The notes under the pieces: model-generated
What the model was told of the DNA's origin: nothing
Databases searched by the model: none
Seen by the model: only the letters and a program-made list of their open reading frames with translations
NCBI GenBank assembly: GCA_942159475.1
Contig: OW804094.1
Coordinates: 129,132,755 to 129,196,754 of the forward strand
Length of the DNA stretch: 64,000 nucleotides
Source: Sthenelais limicola
Taxonomy: Eukaryota > Annelida > Polychaeta > Phyllodocida > Sigalionidae
Direction of reading: 5' to 3'
Translations under genes and position numbers: made by a program
Shown here: piece by piece, positions 10,404 to 23,020 of the stretch
Layout: each line of letters starts with the position of its first letter
How positions within the stretch are numbered: the stretch's first letter is position 1

Positions 10404-13400
10404 TATTGTAATTTCAATTTAAAGTGCGCCGGTTTTTTACTCCTTTCTGTCTCCTCCTTTTTGCCTATTGTTATTAGGAAATCGAAGGGTATTTTTTAAG
10501 ATTTAAAATCGATTATCTGTAACATTTCAGGAGTCGCCGCCGTCTATTAAATGTTTGGTTATTCCCATCATAATCCGTGTACTATGATTTGAAAACCTCG
10601 AGATATACCATTTCCCATTGAGAAATGAAAATAGAGCTTAACGTGTGTCATAGTGATTGGACAGACCGAGGTTTCATTGAGGATTAAAATCATGCTAAGC
10701 CCGGGTTGTCTTTTACTAGGCCACTTCCCAGGGCTCGGATTATGGGCTTAATAATTGTTCAGCACCTCTAGTATTCAAGTATGCCGCAGAGTGTTGGCCT
10801 AATAAGAAATGACTGCATGATCTCAAAATAACTTATATGTGGATAGAGATCATGTTAACACGTATAAGAATTATATAAAGCCTCAATAAAAGATGTTCGA
10901 CAATAACATCCATTAAGATTGCTTGTTTGTATCTCACCACACATGTATTTAACCGTTGACCTCATTGCTGGTGAACTTTGCGCTCATTCATGGAACAAAA
11001 GCTTCTGCAATAAAAATATTGAATGATCTCTGCTGTTCTCTGCTGGTACAGCCTATATTCCTTCTGGATCCTTCTAGAAACAAAAAACTTGGTTATTCTA
11101 TCAGCTCTTTGGGACACTTAGCAAAAAAAGAAATTTGGAAATATATAGAAAACAACCTCCACCATTCTTTATTACCTATTCCTAAGAAAACATCGAACTG
11201 ATAAGTACCGCAATTATGAAATTTTCGAGAAATAAAAACATTTTAAAAACAAAATTAATACTTTAATATTGAGATTCGCTATTAAATTATAATGTATACG
11301 AGGAATAGTCTAGAGTTGAAAATGTTATTATATGAATTATCTGCTGAACTATTGCTTATTAACACGCGATTCTAAATAATGAGACGAAAAATATTTCCCC
11401 ATTACGCACTAAAAGGAGTTTTGCCGATGAATTGACAATTTTCATTGGAGAATATTTTTATACCAAATATCTAAAATCATCTGTGCATAATAAGTAAATA
11501 TTTTGCAATTACAGAATCATAATTATGAATCATTCGCCAGGCCTACTAATTCAAGTGGTAATTTGGAAATCTTGGCAATCAGATGTCGGATCTCGCATTA
11601 AGTTTAATCAGCCGAAATTGAAACAACCCACACTTGATTTTATTTTGAAATCAAGAATTGAAAGCAAGTGCATTAGCACATCTGTATTGAATTTCACTCA
11701 TAATATTGACGCGAATCTCCCGGATAATCGCACTAATGCCCCTCAATCTGCGATTATTTCATCCCATTACATCTGGCACACCAGAGCTTCGGTCAGGATA
11801 GGACAAAAAAATTATTTCCCCATTGTTCATGATTTGTACAAATACTGCTTAATCGAAAAAGATTCCAAAGGGGCATCCGCGATCCGCAAATTTGATATAG
11901 AATCGGTCGGATCAAGCACTTTCAATTCGGAAATGTCATGATTCACTGAGCTCTGACGTAAAGCAGGTGGGGCGATGGGTGGGGAAGGATTTTGTGTGGG
12001 GGTTGGCTCCTGTCAGAGCTGTTTATTATGCAATATCAAGGGTTTCAATTGGTGAGTCAGTGACTGATTGTCCCAGACTTACCTCCAATGAATCCCCTTC
12101 ATTCAAATCATGCGGACGCTGAGCTAGTAGACATGGCTCGGACGCGTGCCCAGCCTGGTTGCTATGGTAACGCATTCTCCGTGACTCAGGCCAGTTTTGT
12201 CTAGATTGACGTTAAAATAGGGGTGTTTAGCTTGTCATTGGGCAAGGATGAAACGCTCAGGCCTTGAAGGACACTCCAATATCCAATAACAGAAGAATCG
12301 TTCGAATAGTATCTCATTTTTTTGCCAAGGGGGCTGAGAATATTGAAAATATTTTCAGGAGAACACTTCATGACCTAATGAAAGGGATCATATCTAATGA
12401 GAAAGAATTACACAATTGCTGTTTGCTGTAAATGTAAGGGTAGTGATTAATGGTTTCAAATCATACACGTGAGAGAACAAAGCCAGAGGTTCAACTCTTT
12501 AAATAATAATAAAGATTTATTGGTGATTATCACTACATGGAATTAAGGATTTATTGAGACATGAATTCCAATTTTGAAATCTGTGTAGAATGTCGACATA
12601 GTCTTATAGTCACAGAGGGTTCGTTCTCGCTACATATCCCAGTCACAAACTTTTAAACTTAGAGGTGATTAATTCTACCTATTAATAATCAGTTCTAATC
12701 CCAGGATTTTTGTCGAGATTACAGGGTGGGGAAAAAAAGAGATAAAATATAAACGGTTCAGCATAATTAGAGAGTTGTTAGAGGCTTTTTGTATAATACA
12801 GAATCCTGTGACCTCGAATAGTGCCTAACAATAGCAGCCAGACAGCAGGAGTTCCCCTTTGTATCAAATATTTTGTGTTATCCCGCCGGGAAGTATCTAG
12901 TACCCCTTGACCAACATTCACACATTCACTCCCAAGCGGTCCACTTTCCAGAAGGTGGTCTTCCGGGCTTAGCAATTTCGCATGGCATTTTATCTGCATT
13001 TAATCAAATAAACAGTTCCGGATTAAGTTGGAATTAGGAGAGTTAGCTTGGAAAGAACCTCTGAAGGCGTGTCTCTTTGAAGTTGGCAATCACAATGGTT
13101 TCAGTAATTAACACATTTTCCAGAATCGCCCCAGATTGACTTCCGCTTTTACCCCCGCTGGGATCTAAGCTGGAAAAATAAGCAAAATGCGTGCACAGGT
13201 GTGGCGAACGCAAATAAAGCTGAACAGCATGCACAGGCCTCATCCTTAACTAAACATTGGGAGTTTGTGTTAATTTTTCGGTATAATCCTTGGAAAAATA
13301 CTTCGAGGCTACACAGACATGTATATAGCCTTTCTTGCTCCTTTCGCTACTCTTTCACTTCTAGTCGAGAGAAACTGGTATCCCACCCCAATTTGCTTGG

Positions 13401-16400
13401 ATGCAATAATAGGGAGAACATAAACTATAATTTATTTGTCGTTACTTCATCATTGTTTATTGATCTGGTGTGGTGATAATGCTCTTTTGACAGCCCCAGA
13501 TTTGTTACCTGGTAGGCCAGATGGGAGATGTCACGCTTCGCTGCCCACCGATGCTATCGGGGTATCTTTGTTCTATAATGTTTAGTTGAATATGGCACCG
13601 CCACAAGAACCGCTGCTGATGTCACACACCGTGCTTTCTCACGGCCAACATTTTAAATTTGACTTGGTTCCCCCCAGCAATAATAATGGTGTGATTTCTT
13701 TAGATAATTTGAATGCATCAGCAGTTTGTGGGAGTAAAAAGCACTTTAAATGATACTTTTTTTTATTCGCAGTCCTCGTGTTTCTAAATTTCTCGTATTT
13801 TCACTCCCTCTCCTTTGTTACTTTGTTTGCAAAAGCACATTAATCACATTGAAATTAGAGAAAGGTTATTGGGACAAAAATGAAAGATTCAACCCCGAAA
13901 TACAAACGAACTTGCGCGGTAATATATGAGTGAATTGATACATTGAGAGAGTATCTATATTCGGACATGGAAAACTGTGCTTGGCAGTTATCACAGGCCG
14001 AGGGCTAGACAAAGCAATCGGTTCATTGCAGGCACATGTATAGTCAAAGGCTTTGCGACTGCCAACTAAGCAACTACCGTTCCTATCAAGTTTATTTATT
14101 AGAAGGAGGAGGAGAAACATGGTGATTACGCAGAAGTCATAATTGTCAACTTGACTCTACAATCGTCTGGGCACGAGGAGCACGAGGAGGGATTGCTGAC
14201 GGCCTTTGAAGTACAAAGAGAACAAAGCGTTGGGCTGGAGTGTCAACAACGCTGTGCTGTATGTATAACCCTACCTGGGAAGCGGTACACCATGTTACGT
14301 AAGCGTTACCCAAATGTCCACAAAAACCAGCAGGTGACTGGGGAGAACATCTGTAGGTACATCCAGACCCCAGATGTAAACAAAGGCATTCCTCTCTCGG
14401 TTTGAAACCAATCATTAGCATAACCATTATGGGATTTAGCAGCAATCGGCTTGACTGAACGACCAATTAAGCAAATCCATATGTTCTAACCAACAATTTC
14501 AATTGTCACCACATTGTCCTCACTCAATAGTATATTCCAGGGGTGTTCTTTGATTGGAGAATTGTAATCTGATTTTTGGTTGCGTGTTCATGGCTATTTG
14601 GGCTAATCAGGACACTTGTCGACGGTTCTTTTAATCGTTTTGTCATGCCAATTAAACATTCACCGGTAACAATAAAAGCGAATATTAACTATCAATTGCC
14701 GCGCTTTGCATTCATCTGAATCCCATCTGCCCCGCCAATCTGGAATATGTTAATCAGAATTTCCTTAATAACACACAACATAGATAAATCACTAGAAACT
14801 ACAACTGTAATATAGGCCTACTAGAATGATTAATGAACTGTATAATTTGTTTCCATCCAGCAGTCGCCTTGTAGGGCGACATGTTTAAACGATCTCGATC
14901 AATCTATACTGTTTTCATTTTCACTTATAGCTTTGCTCAAGTTCCTGCCCTGGAGGGTCAAAACATACGCCCCGAAAGGATGCAGTGTGAGTCAAAGCGT
15001 GCAATAGTGACCACCATGGGACAGGAGTCCGGCGCCCAACAATAATGAATGGTCACTCTTAATTATTCCTCAAGCCTTCAGGCAGACCAATCAAACCAGT
15101 ACATCTGGACAGGTTGGCCTGCCTTGTAATGAATGCTCCTGGAGCTAATACCCATGGCGAACTATGCATCTGTTATCAACCTCCAACTGCTGCCCTCTCT
15201 GTTATTGAAGGATCAGCTCGTTTTGTTGAGCACGCTCTGGGATCAGATTACGGGTGGCCACATGGGTGTAGAGCTATAAGTTGACCTATGCCATCCTCGC
15301 ACTCAATTAGCTAAATATACCAGAGATGACAATTCATCATTATCACCTAAGCATTTTCTCCATCTAGCCCTTTGACATAAAAAAGAATGTCTTGGTTAAT
15401 GCTTACCTGCAGATTGTGTTTCGTCACATGGAAGATGAATTCTGAATTTCAATAATTTATGTTTCTATATTATGCGACACATATTAAACTGCATGAAAAA
15501 TGCTAAAGTAGATGTATTGTCTAATATTCCAGACTGACATTATGGACAGTGTTATCTTGAGGAACAGCTGCACTACTCTATCTCTTTATTTATTGTAATC
15601 ATATTCCATCAGCTAGATAAATGCCAATCTATATCTCTTACAACGCATTTGGAACCTTAAAGATAATCTTGTTATCAAATGGGGTTAATTTAACATTAAA
15701 ATACGAGTTCATGACCCAAAGTTCAGTATCTTCAAGAATTTAGTATCTTCAAGAATACGTTTACAGGTACATCTATTAATCAAAATAATGTTCCTTTCCT
15801 GTAGCTATTAATCGGTGCCAAGAACATCCACCTATCAATCAATGTCGAGAAAACTCGACTTCAAAGCGCTGCATGTCGGTGCAGTTGAAATGTGATTGGG
15901 TTGTGCCTCCAAGGAACAATTTATGGGAGTTCAATCCGGTTATAAATCAACCTCTTACACCCATAACCCCAGGGTGGAGGGCGTAACCCAAAGGAAATTA
16001 TGCAATTACTGCAATTGTCCGTTAACAAGCGAAAGAGTGATTAGGTCGCCTTACTCATCAACTTGGATCCTGTCTTCGTGACCGAACAGCTATCGACAAG
16101 TACTGAGGCTCAGATATCCATAACTGTAGCGGGATTATGAGATCAACTTATGTAATAAGATGAATGTGATGAAAAACACGATGACTAATACAATATACTA
16201 CGCATATCTTTGGGCTTATCTGGTATACCTACAGGATGTATCAGGATAAAGAATATTGCAGATATCAGTAAACGTTATTACGTTTGTCCAAGGTGCCATC
16301 GCTAAAGACTTTTCTCAGTATACTACTTACCCTGGTTTCGCGTAGTCGATACTGTATAGCACCGCCCCTCAGCTTATCACAATGGACGCATGAACCTGGT

Positions 16401-16889
16401 GCCTCACTAGGCTAACAGTTAGTCGAGGTCGTAGTGACATTTTACTCTAAACTTTATGTAATATATATCAATTCCCCTTTAGACACACACGCACAAATAA
16501 AAAACTTACACTTGCAAATCCAACTGGCAATCGGCGGTCACATAACCAGAATCGTGGAACTCATCTCGTAATGATTCTAGGGTTTAATTTATGGAATTTA
16601 CTTTCAAGCTGTTATTCAAATCGAATAAAATGTAATTTTGTTTGAACCACAGACACTAGCAGGCGAGTTATAATCGAGCTGATTTAATAAGGGCGAAGAT
16701 TTAATTAGACTTGATCACTCTTAGGATCCTGGATGCGGAATAATTCGATTTTCCTGAGGGACTTAATGCAGTTTTTATTGGCCTGGGGTGAGGGTATTCA
16801 TGTTAAGAGGATATTCCCTGATATAGAATCCACAATCGCCCGCTCTGAGAACAGGATATCCATTGAGGATAATACAGTTGATACGTTGA
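10404..16889. other. Gene desert upstream of the P450 gene
   Basis: Upstream (5') flank of the P450 gene, then AT-rich sequence. The longest open frame is 138 codons at 11525-11941 (plus strand). It resembles no family I know and has no supporting splice context, so I do not call it a gene. A short direct repeat (TTAGTATCTTCAAGAAT type) lies at 15722-15758. Confidence 0.45.
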
Positions 16890-16948
16890 TACAGTCTAGG
16901 CTCATATTTGAGAGAGTTCCTCCAAACTGAGGGAAAGCCTCTCGCTCA
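16890..16948. mobile_element. Dispersed CAGTCTAGGCTCA repeat, end fragment
   Basis: About 60 bp beginning ACAGTCTAGGCTCATATTTG and containing CCAAACTGAGGGAAAGCCTC. It matches the reverse complement of the right ends of the copies at 9816-9985 and 19051-19420. It is a truncated copy. Confidence 0.6.
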
Positions 16949-18609
16949 TTAACACTGAAAAAGCTACTCGTTGTTATGCAACGGGGACAATATGTTTATA
17001 AATACGTAAAACACATTGGGCCAATCCACGTAGCTGGAATATTGCATGACTCTTCATATTTTCCTGGGTTTTTCCCCGGATAATATATTACAACGATGGG
17101 AATCATACCGCGATTGATAGAATTATATCGTGCGTTTAACCTAGCTGACTTATCATTTATTTATATCGTATTGTTTCCAAATTGATTTGAATTATTGATG
17201 CATAGGTAGACATTCATTTTTGTGAAGAAACATAATCTATAACCAGGATAATTATATTCATCACATTTCCCATATTTTATTTAGATGAGATTTGGCAACA
17301 GCGCGGCAATATATAATTTTGCAATAGAAATGCGATTATGAAATACAATTCAACGGATGAAACACGTATAGAATGAAATGGTACATACAATATTGCTTTC
17401 ATATAATTCGTCCATTATAAACGTGGAATAATTTTCAATTATATACACGGGTATGTTTATATACAACAGTTAGGACAAATACATCTACTATGATATGTGT
17501 TTCTGTTCAGAAAGTTATTGAAGTTATTCTGGAAAAGTTATCATGCCTTTTGTGGAAGATGTCACTTTTCTAGTCGAATTTGTTTCCATGCATCGCATTT
17601 GGAGTTTAGCTCATGCAGTAGCATACGGACCAAGAGTAGAGGAATAGCAAATCTGACCTGAAAGGCTGATTTACATTCGGGAAAGCTGATTTCATTTTAG
17701 CAGGCGTCAATACAAAGCTGTGTGGTGGCAAAAATTTGGGGTCATGTTCGACGTGCATGCATGTGGTGGTCAATGACATTCCTCCCGAGTCTATGAGTCA
17801 TTCCTCCGTCGGGGAAATTAGGCCAGGGGATGATGACCCATGCATGCTCGTGGACACGAAGTGGTGACCTATGGCCTTTGACTATATTCCCTTCGCACAG
17901 ATCTCTTTCTCTCTAGACCTCTTCTACCGTTAACTGGACACTCCTCACGGTTGGAATTGATCCTCTATTGCGGCTCCGTTCCAGATCAATAACATTGACA
18001 ACCAAACTGGGGGACAGTCTCTAACCCATGTTGTCGTGTAATAAACCTCCTGCTTTTGTGGGCTAAATAATTGATAAGTTCTCAGACTTCAAAGTAGCCC
18101 GAGTGTGGATACAGAATGATTAGATTTTTCTCTCGTGAGAGAGCCTTTATTTGACAATTGTCCCTCTCGTATTCATGTTCACTTAGCTTCTCAGTTCTGG
18201 AAAAGCTATCAAATGTTGTACCGGTACATGTAAATTTTTGTTTTGGGATTGCAGCTATCTGATAATTCCCCCCAAAGCTCGTTCTATCGATTCCTGTTAG
18301 AGAGCGTCCTTGGGTCACAAACATCCATCTTATACATTATCATGATTTCAGATTTCAAAAGGAGGTCAGTCGCATATTCCTCACAGAATTTGTGTTTGCA
18401 CTGGTCACTAACTTACAGCTAAGTCATTCAAATAGACTATTTATATACACGACAATGAATCATACAGTGCTAAGGACGTCCTTTAGAAAATATTCCAATG
18501 ATTTACCTGTATTTGTGATTTTTTTAGTGTGTTAGATTTCAATCGTTTTATGAAATCAATGTGAGCTTATGGAAAATAAAAAACAAACAAACAAGATTAT
18601 GTAATTCTG

Positions 18610-18698
18610 GTGTGTAATACAAACCCTGTGACTTTAATTAAATTGATTTTTTCTAAAAAGCGGTTGGGAAGACACTGCAAAGTCACTGTATTACACAC
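18610..18698. repeat. Long hairpin (interrupted inverted repeat)
   Basis: The left arm GTGTGTAATACA, six unpaired bases, then GTGACTTT pairs with AAAGTCACTGTATTACACAC at the right. The loop is about 43 bases. It could be a small foldback element or a structured RNA. Confidence 0.7.
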
Positions 18699-19050
18699 GG
18701 TCTATATAGGCACTATACAAGAACCCGTGCCATGAAAATGACTATATAATTATTGTTTGTGTGTTATCAGCATGTATGCGCTAGTTTGTCTATTTACTTC
18801 GCACTTCCCTCCAACATCTCCGCTATACGCACTCGTGTTTACATACATATCCAGACTTATCTACAGAAAACAATCAGTGGACCCTGGAACACTGGGGGCA
18901 TGGCCACGAATTGCAGACTTATGAAAAACTAACATGTCTCACGCCACTTCTTCGTCAATCAAACTTAGCACGCGACAACAACTGAAGTTCACAACCAAGA
19001 AAGCTGTTACGACTATACAGCGACTACGTTGTGAATCTTCCCTCCGTGTA

Positions 19051-19420
19051 TACAGTCTAAGCTCAAAGCCTCTCAGATCAGATAAAAATGGGACGTCAGT
19101 GATTGGACGCCTACTACGCTAATGACCTTTCTGGCCCTGGAGTAGGCGTTCTAATGGGCATTTTTTCCCTTTTAAATTTATTTTATTACGCAGAGTACAT
19201 CAAATCACAACATGGTCGCGGTGACGGTGTTTCTGTTGCCTGCTGGTAGGATATTATTAATAGTATGCGATTTTATGAGATGGTGTATCTGGTTAGTGAA
19301 ATACCTAGAGAAATTACATAGTGCGTCTTGGGGTAGGAAGTCATTCATTTCTAGTGTATGGTTTGGGGCGAGATGCTTTCCCTCAGTTTGGAGTGACTCT
19401 TTCAACTCTGAGCCTAGACG
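19051..19420. mobile_element. Dispersed CAGTCTAGGCTCA repeat, long copy
   Basis: The left end TACAGTCTAAGCTCAAAGCC continues through CAGTGATTGGACGCCTACT, as at 9816. The right end contains CCCTCAGTTTGGAGTGACTC and closes with TGAGCCTAGAC, the inverse of the left terminus. It is about 370 bp, with an interior block of about 200 bp that the shorter copy lacks. No transposase. Confidence 0.65.
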
Positions 19421-22400
19421 CCAAAGCTGAACTTTCAACGACTCCAAAACTACACCCTCCTACTATCACCTTCAATCTTCCCCTTATAAGAAAGCCCCCA
19501 ATTCCCAGGGGTCTTCACAGCTTTCAGACACCGCTATCCGGCAAGGGATAATTCTATTTTTTCTCCTCAAGCGGATCGTTCGACCCGCATTCGGCGCTTA
19601 CCACCACGTTGAGTACAAGGCAACCCAGACCCGCCCCTTGCCACGTATTAGGGCTACCCGATACTTCCAACGCTATTTAATTTCAAGATAAAATGGCCAA
19701 GCCTCGGGGAAGAATACAACTAATTAGTAGGGGTTAATTTACAGGATAAGTAGAGGCTAGGGTAACTGATATGTTGCCACCGAGCACTTGTCTGCGGTCG
19801 AGTGAGGCGAATCAATCACCAAACAGACCCATTCTTGACGTCCGTGGGACCATATTTGACAATCACTCGGCCCCTTGGTGGTCCATTTGTGATTTCAAGT
19901 GACCCTCCCTATGTTAGATGAATGTAATGATGTCTGGGCGTAGAAACTTTTAATGGTGGTCAAACAAAACTGACCACTGGCCTATTAAGCGGGGTCCGGT
20001 TTGTGTTGTCAGGCCCTCCTCTGGCTCATGATTTATCGCGGGGCAAAACCATTATCTCCGTATACTACTCACTACACTCAGGACGCTCTGAGTGCTTGTC
20101 ATTCCCCGAGTACCTCCAATGCATCTCCCTATGAGAAAGTGATTCTCTAATATAAGATAGGGAGATACTAGAATTCTGTATCTGGTGATGGAAATGCTTC
20201 TGGGTTTAGCACTTACTTTCATAGACATCCAAAGAATATACAGTATTCGTTAGTAGGACTACGTACATTCAAATGGTAATATCAATTTGATACCTTTAAT
20301 ATTGATAATACTCCTTGATAATTACCCCCTTCCCATTAAAACCTTCTTAAATTTCTTCTTGAATAATGTATATGAAGTTAAATCGACCGTTAATACATAA
20401 TTAAAGTTTATTCACTGCTATTATCAACACATATATATTAATCTTTAAGCTTTATTAATGTTTTGGTTTACTAGCATAGGATTGTTCAATATACAATAAT
20501 GTAGCTACGACTGTACAGTAATCGAGCACGACCGAAAACTGACAATCCCATGTACAGTCATTTATGACTCATTTACAAATGGACCTCACATCGCTTGGAC
20601 ATATTTATTGTCTTTGGAATATACAAGAACAATAAACAATTAAACAAATTAATTGCTTTTCCCAGGCTTTCATCATATTGCACTTAATCTTGTGGCACCC
20701 ATAAAGTCTCCCAAAGAATTTCGACAATTAAATTGGGAGAGGCATTGTCTCAATACACCTAAGGCATCTTAACTAGCAGACACTTACACAATATTGTGAA
20801 ATGAAATAATCTCTTATGACAACAAGCGTCTGGCCTAATGAAAATATATAACACGCTAAGGCCCAAGGATATTTCCCGACGTACCGGAACAATAGGTGCA
20901 TAAAATAGTATTTATACTCCAGGAATATAACACACATTCCTGTTTTCGCATGCAATGTGTAACAAGAAAGCGGGCAAGTCAAAAGCCACTGTGCCTTGAG
21001 AATGGGACAAAGGGTATGGAAGAATTACAGGGCTGCAGCCTCTTGGTGGGACCAACCTATAGAGAGGTTCGTACTAAGGAATTCCTGACCCCATGGAGGT
21101 GTAATGAGGCATGCCGATTATAAGAATCCCAGAAGTACTTGACTCGAAAATATGTGAAATGTGGATAATGACTAAGTGGGTAGTGAGTAACATGGCCTTT
21201 TAAAATCACAGCACTGTGTCGATGCTTCATGGCTTAAAGTTCCACGCCATTTAACACTAGGAAGGGACTTTTAACTTTGCTATACTCTAGGCGTAGAAAT
21301 ATATGCACATAATCCATTATGCCATAATTAAAGCAGCCTTGGTGTAGAATCTTATATAAAGGGGAAATTTCATTCCATAATATATACATGTATGAAACCA
21401 CTATATCTGCAATAGATCCATTCAACCCATTCAAGGCATTCAAGGCTCTACATCATTTAATTTCAATACTTTGGAATGTTTTAAGTGGCACATTAAAAAT
21501 TGTACACGGCACACATAAATTGATTCACGAGAATGGTATGTTTGCTATCACATTTAGTGGACGGGAACCACATCCCATCAGGGTCTGAATACACTCCTTA
21601 TATTGGTCTTAATTATGTTAATATGCTGTTATATATGCACTACATATTATATATACGATGTTGTTTTAAAATCTAGATTAGTTTATGGTAATTTACATTA
21701 AAGCTGACACAGTCGTCAACAAATGGTTTAAGTGAAATTTAGTTTAAATGAATCGGAATACAACCATATGCAAATTCATAAGATACCAACTGATCATATT
21801 GGATGACCCTTAATGGCAGCAAGGCCCCAGGAATGTTTCGCTCCCAAGAGCAATATGTATTGCAAAAAAACTGTCTACAAATTAATAATAAACACAAAGT
21901 TTCCGACCATTGGCTTGTGAGATATCATACCCACATCGTAGGTTAATGCAGAGGATAGGCACTCTACTCGTACTAAATACTCATTGTTCCCTCGAGCTAT
22001 TATTATAACCTGAGGTAAAACTGGTCTTTAAAGTAGAAATATAGAGACCTTTCAAGCTCTTTTGATCTGGCCAGGGGACAGACTCGACAGAGGAGCGTAT
22101 ACATACATGTGCGGGATGGTAGAAATAAATGAGTCAGACATCTAATTTCATTGTGTTCTCAGTGTCACCTCTTCTGGCGCCATTTAGGCGCCTGTCTCCA
22201 TTCATCCCGAGAGAGACACATGCTCTGCTGTAGGCACTTTTGTAATAGTTTCAATTAGAAATTGATGAAGCCCGAAATAGAAAAATGGGTGAAGGTCGCA
22301 TATAGACTTGTTATTATAACCATATCGTGCCCAGGTTCATATTTATACGTTTATCATTTTACCCTAATTTTCATCATCAGGGTGGAGGAGGGCTGGGTTT

Positions 22401-22883
22401 GGGTTATTATTTAGTAGTTAGAGTAATTACAGGATGTGGTATTTGACACGGTCATAAATGTGACACCTTTATGAATTTGGTTTCTGGAAATAATTTGCCA
22501 TAAAAACCAGACCAACACAAGTACCGGTCTCGATCGGGGATGACACACACGCCCTGTAATGACGACGCCTTTATCAATAATGAAGAAGCACTAATTATCT
22601 GATGAATAGAAAGCAAATTAGGAGCAGACATCAAGCCTTCAAGGTAGACCACCTCATTCTCAACCCATGGGCGCTCTCACAAGAGGGCCTGTCCCCAAGG
22701 GAGAAAGCGGCAAGGAATGCCAGCCAGCTTTGCATCGAAACAGCAACCCTCAGCTACGCTAGGTTTGCCAACCCAAGCCAAAAGTCCAAGACAATATCCC
22801 AAACTGTGATAGCTGCATCATGAAACCACTAAGTATTACAAAAACCCAGTGAGTCATGCGCGAATTACCTCCTTTCACAGCAC
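19421..22883. other. Gene desert
   Basis: No exon, RNA gene or mobile element recognised. Short open frames here lack codon structure and splice signals. Confidence 0.45.
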
Positions 22884-23020
22884 CCCATCCCCCCCCCCTC
22901 CGGCTTCCTCTACCCAACCCCCATACTCTTACTACACAAGCCCATTCTATTCTACCCCCGACCCCCTTCCCCACCAAATCCCCCATACCCCCATACCCCT
23001 CCTACACACCCTCCCCCTAA
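22884..23020. repeat. C-rich, G-poor low-complexity tract
   Basis: The plus strand is dominated by runs of C with A and T and is nearly free of G. The minus strand therefore carries many G-runs of three or more and could form G-quadruplexes. Open frames read through it are compositional. Confidence 0.85.

Noticed and set aside
11525..11941. 138-codon plus-strand frame
   Set aside because: It has no recognisable domain, no splice partner and AT-driven composition. It is kept only as a remark in the desert entry.
19560..19680. GTTCGA-containing stretch considered as a tRNA B box
   Set aside because: No matching A box or cloverleaf arms could be drawn.
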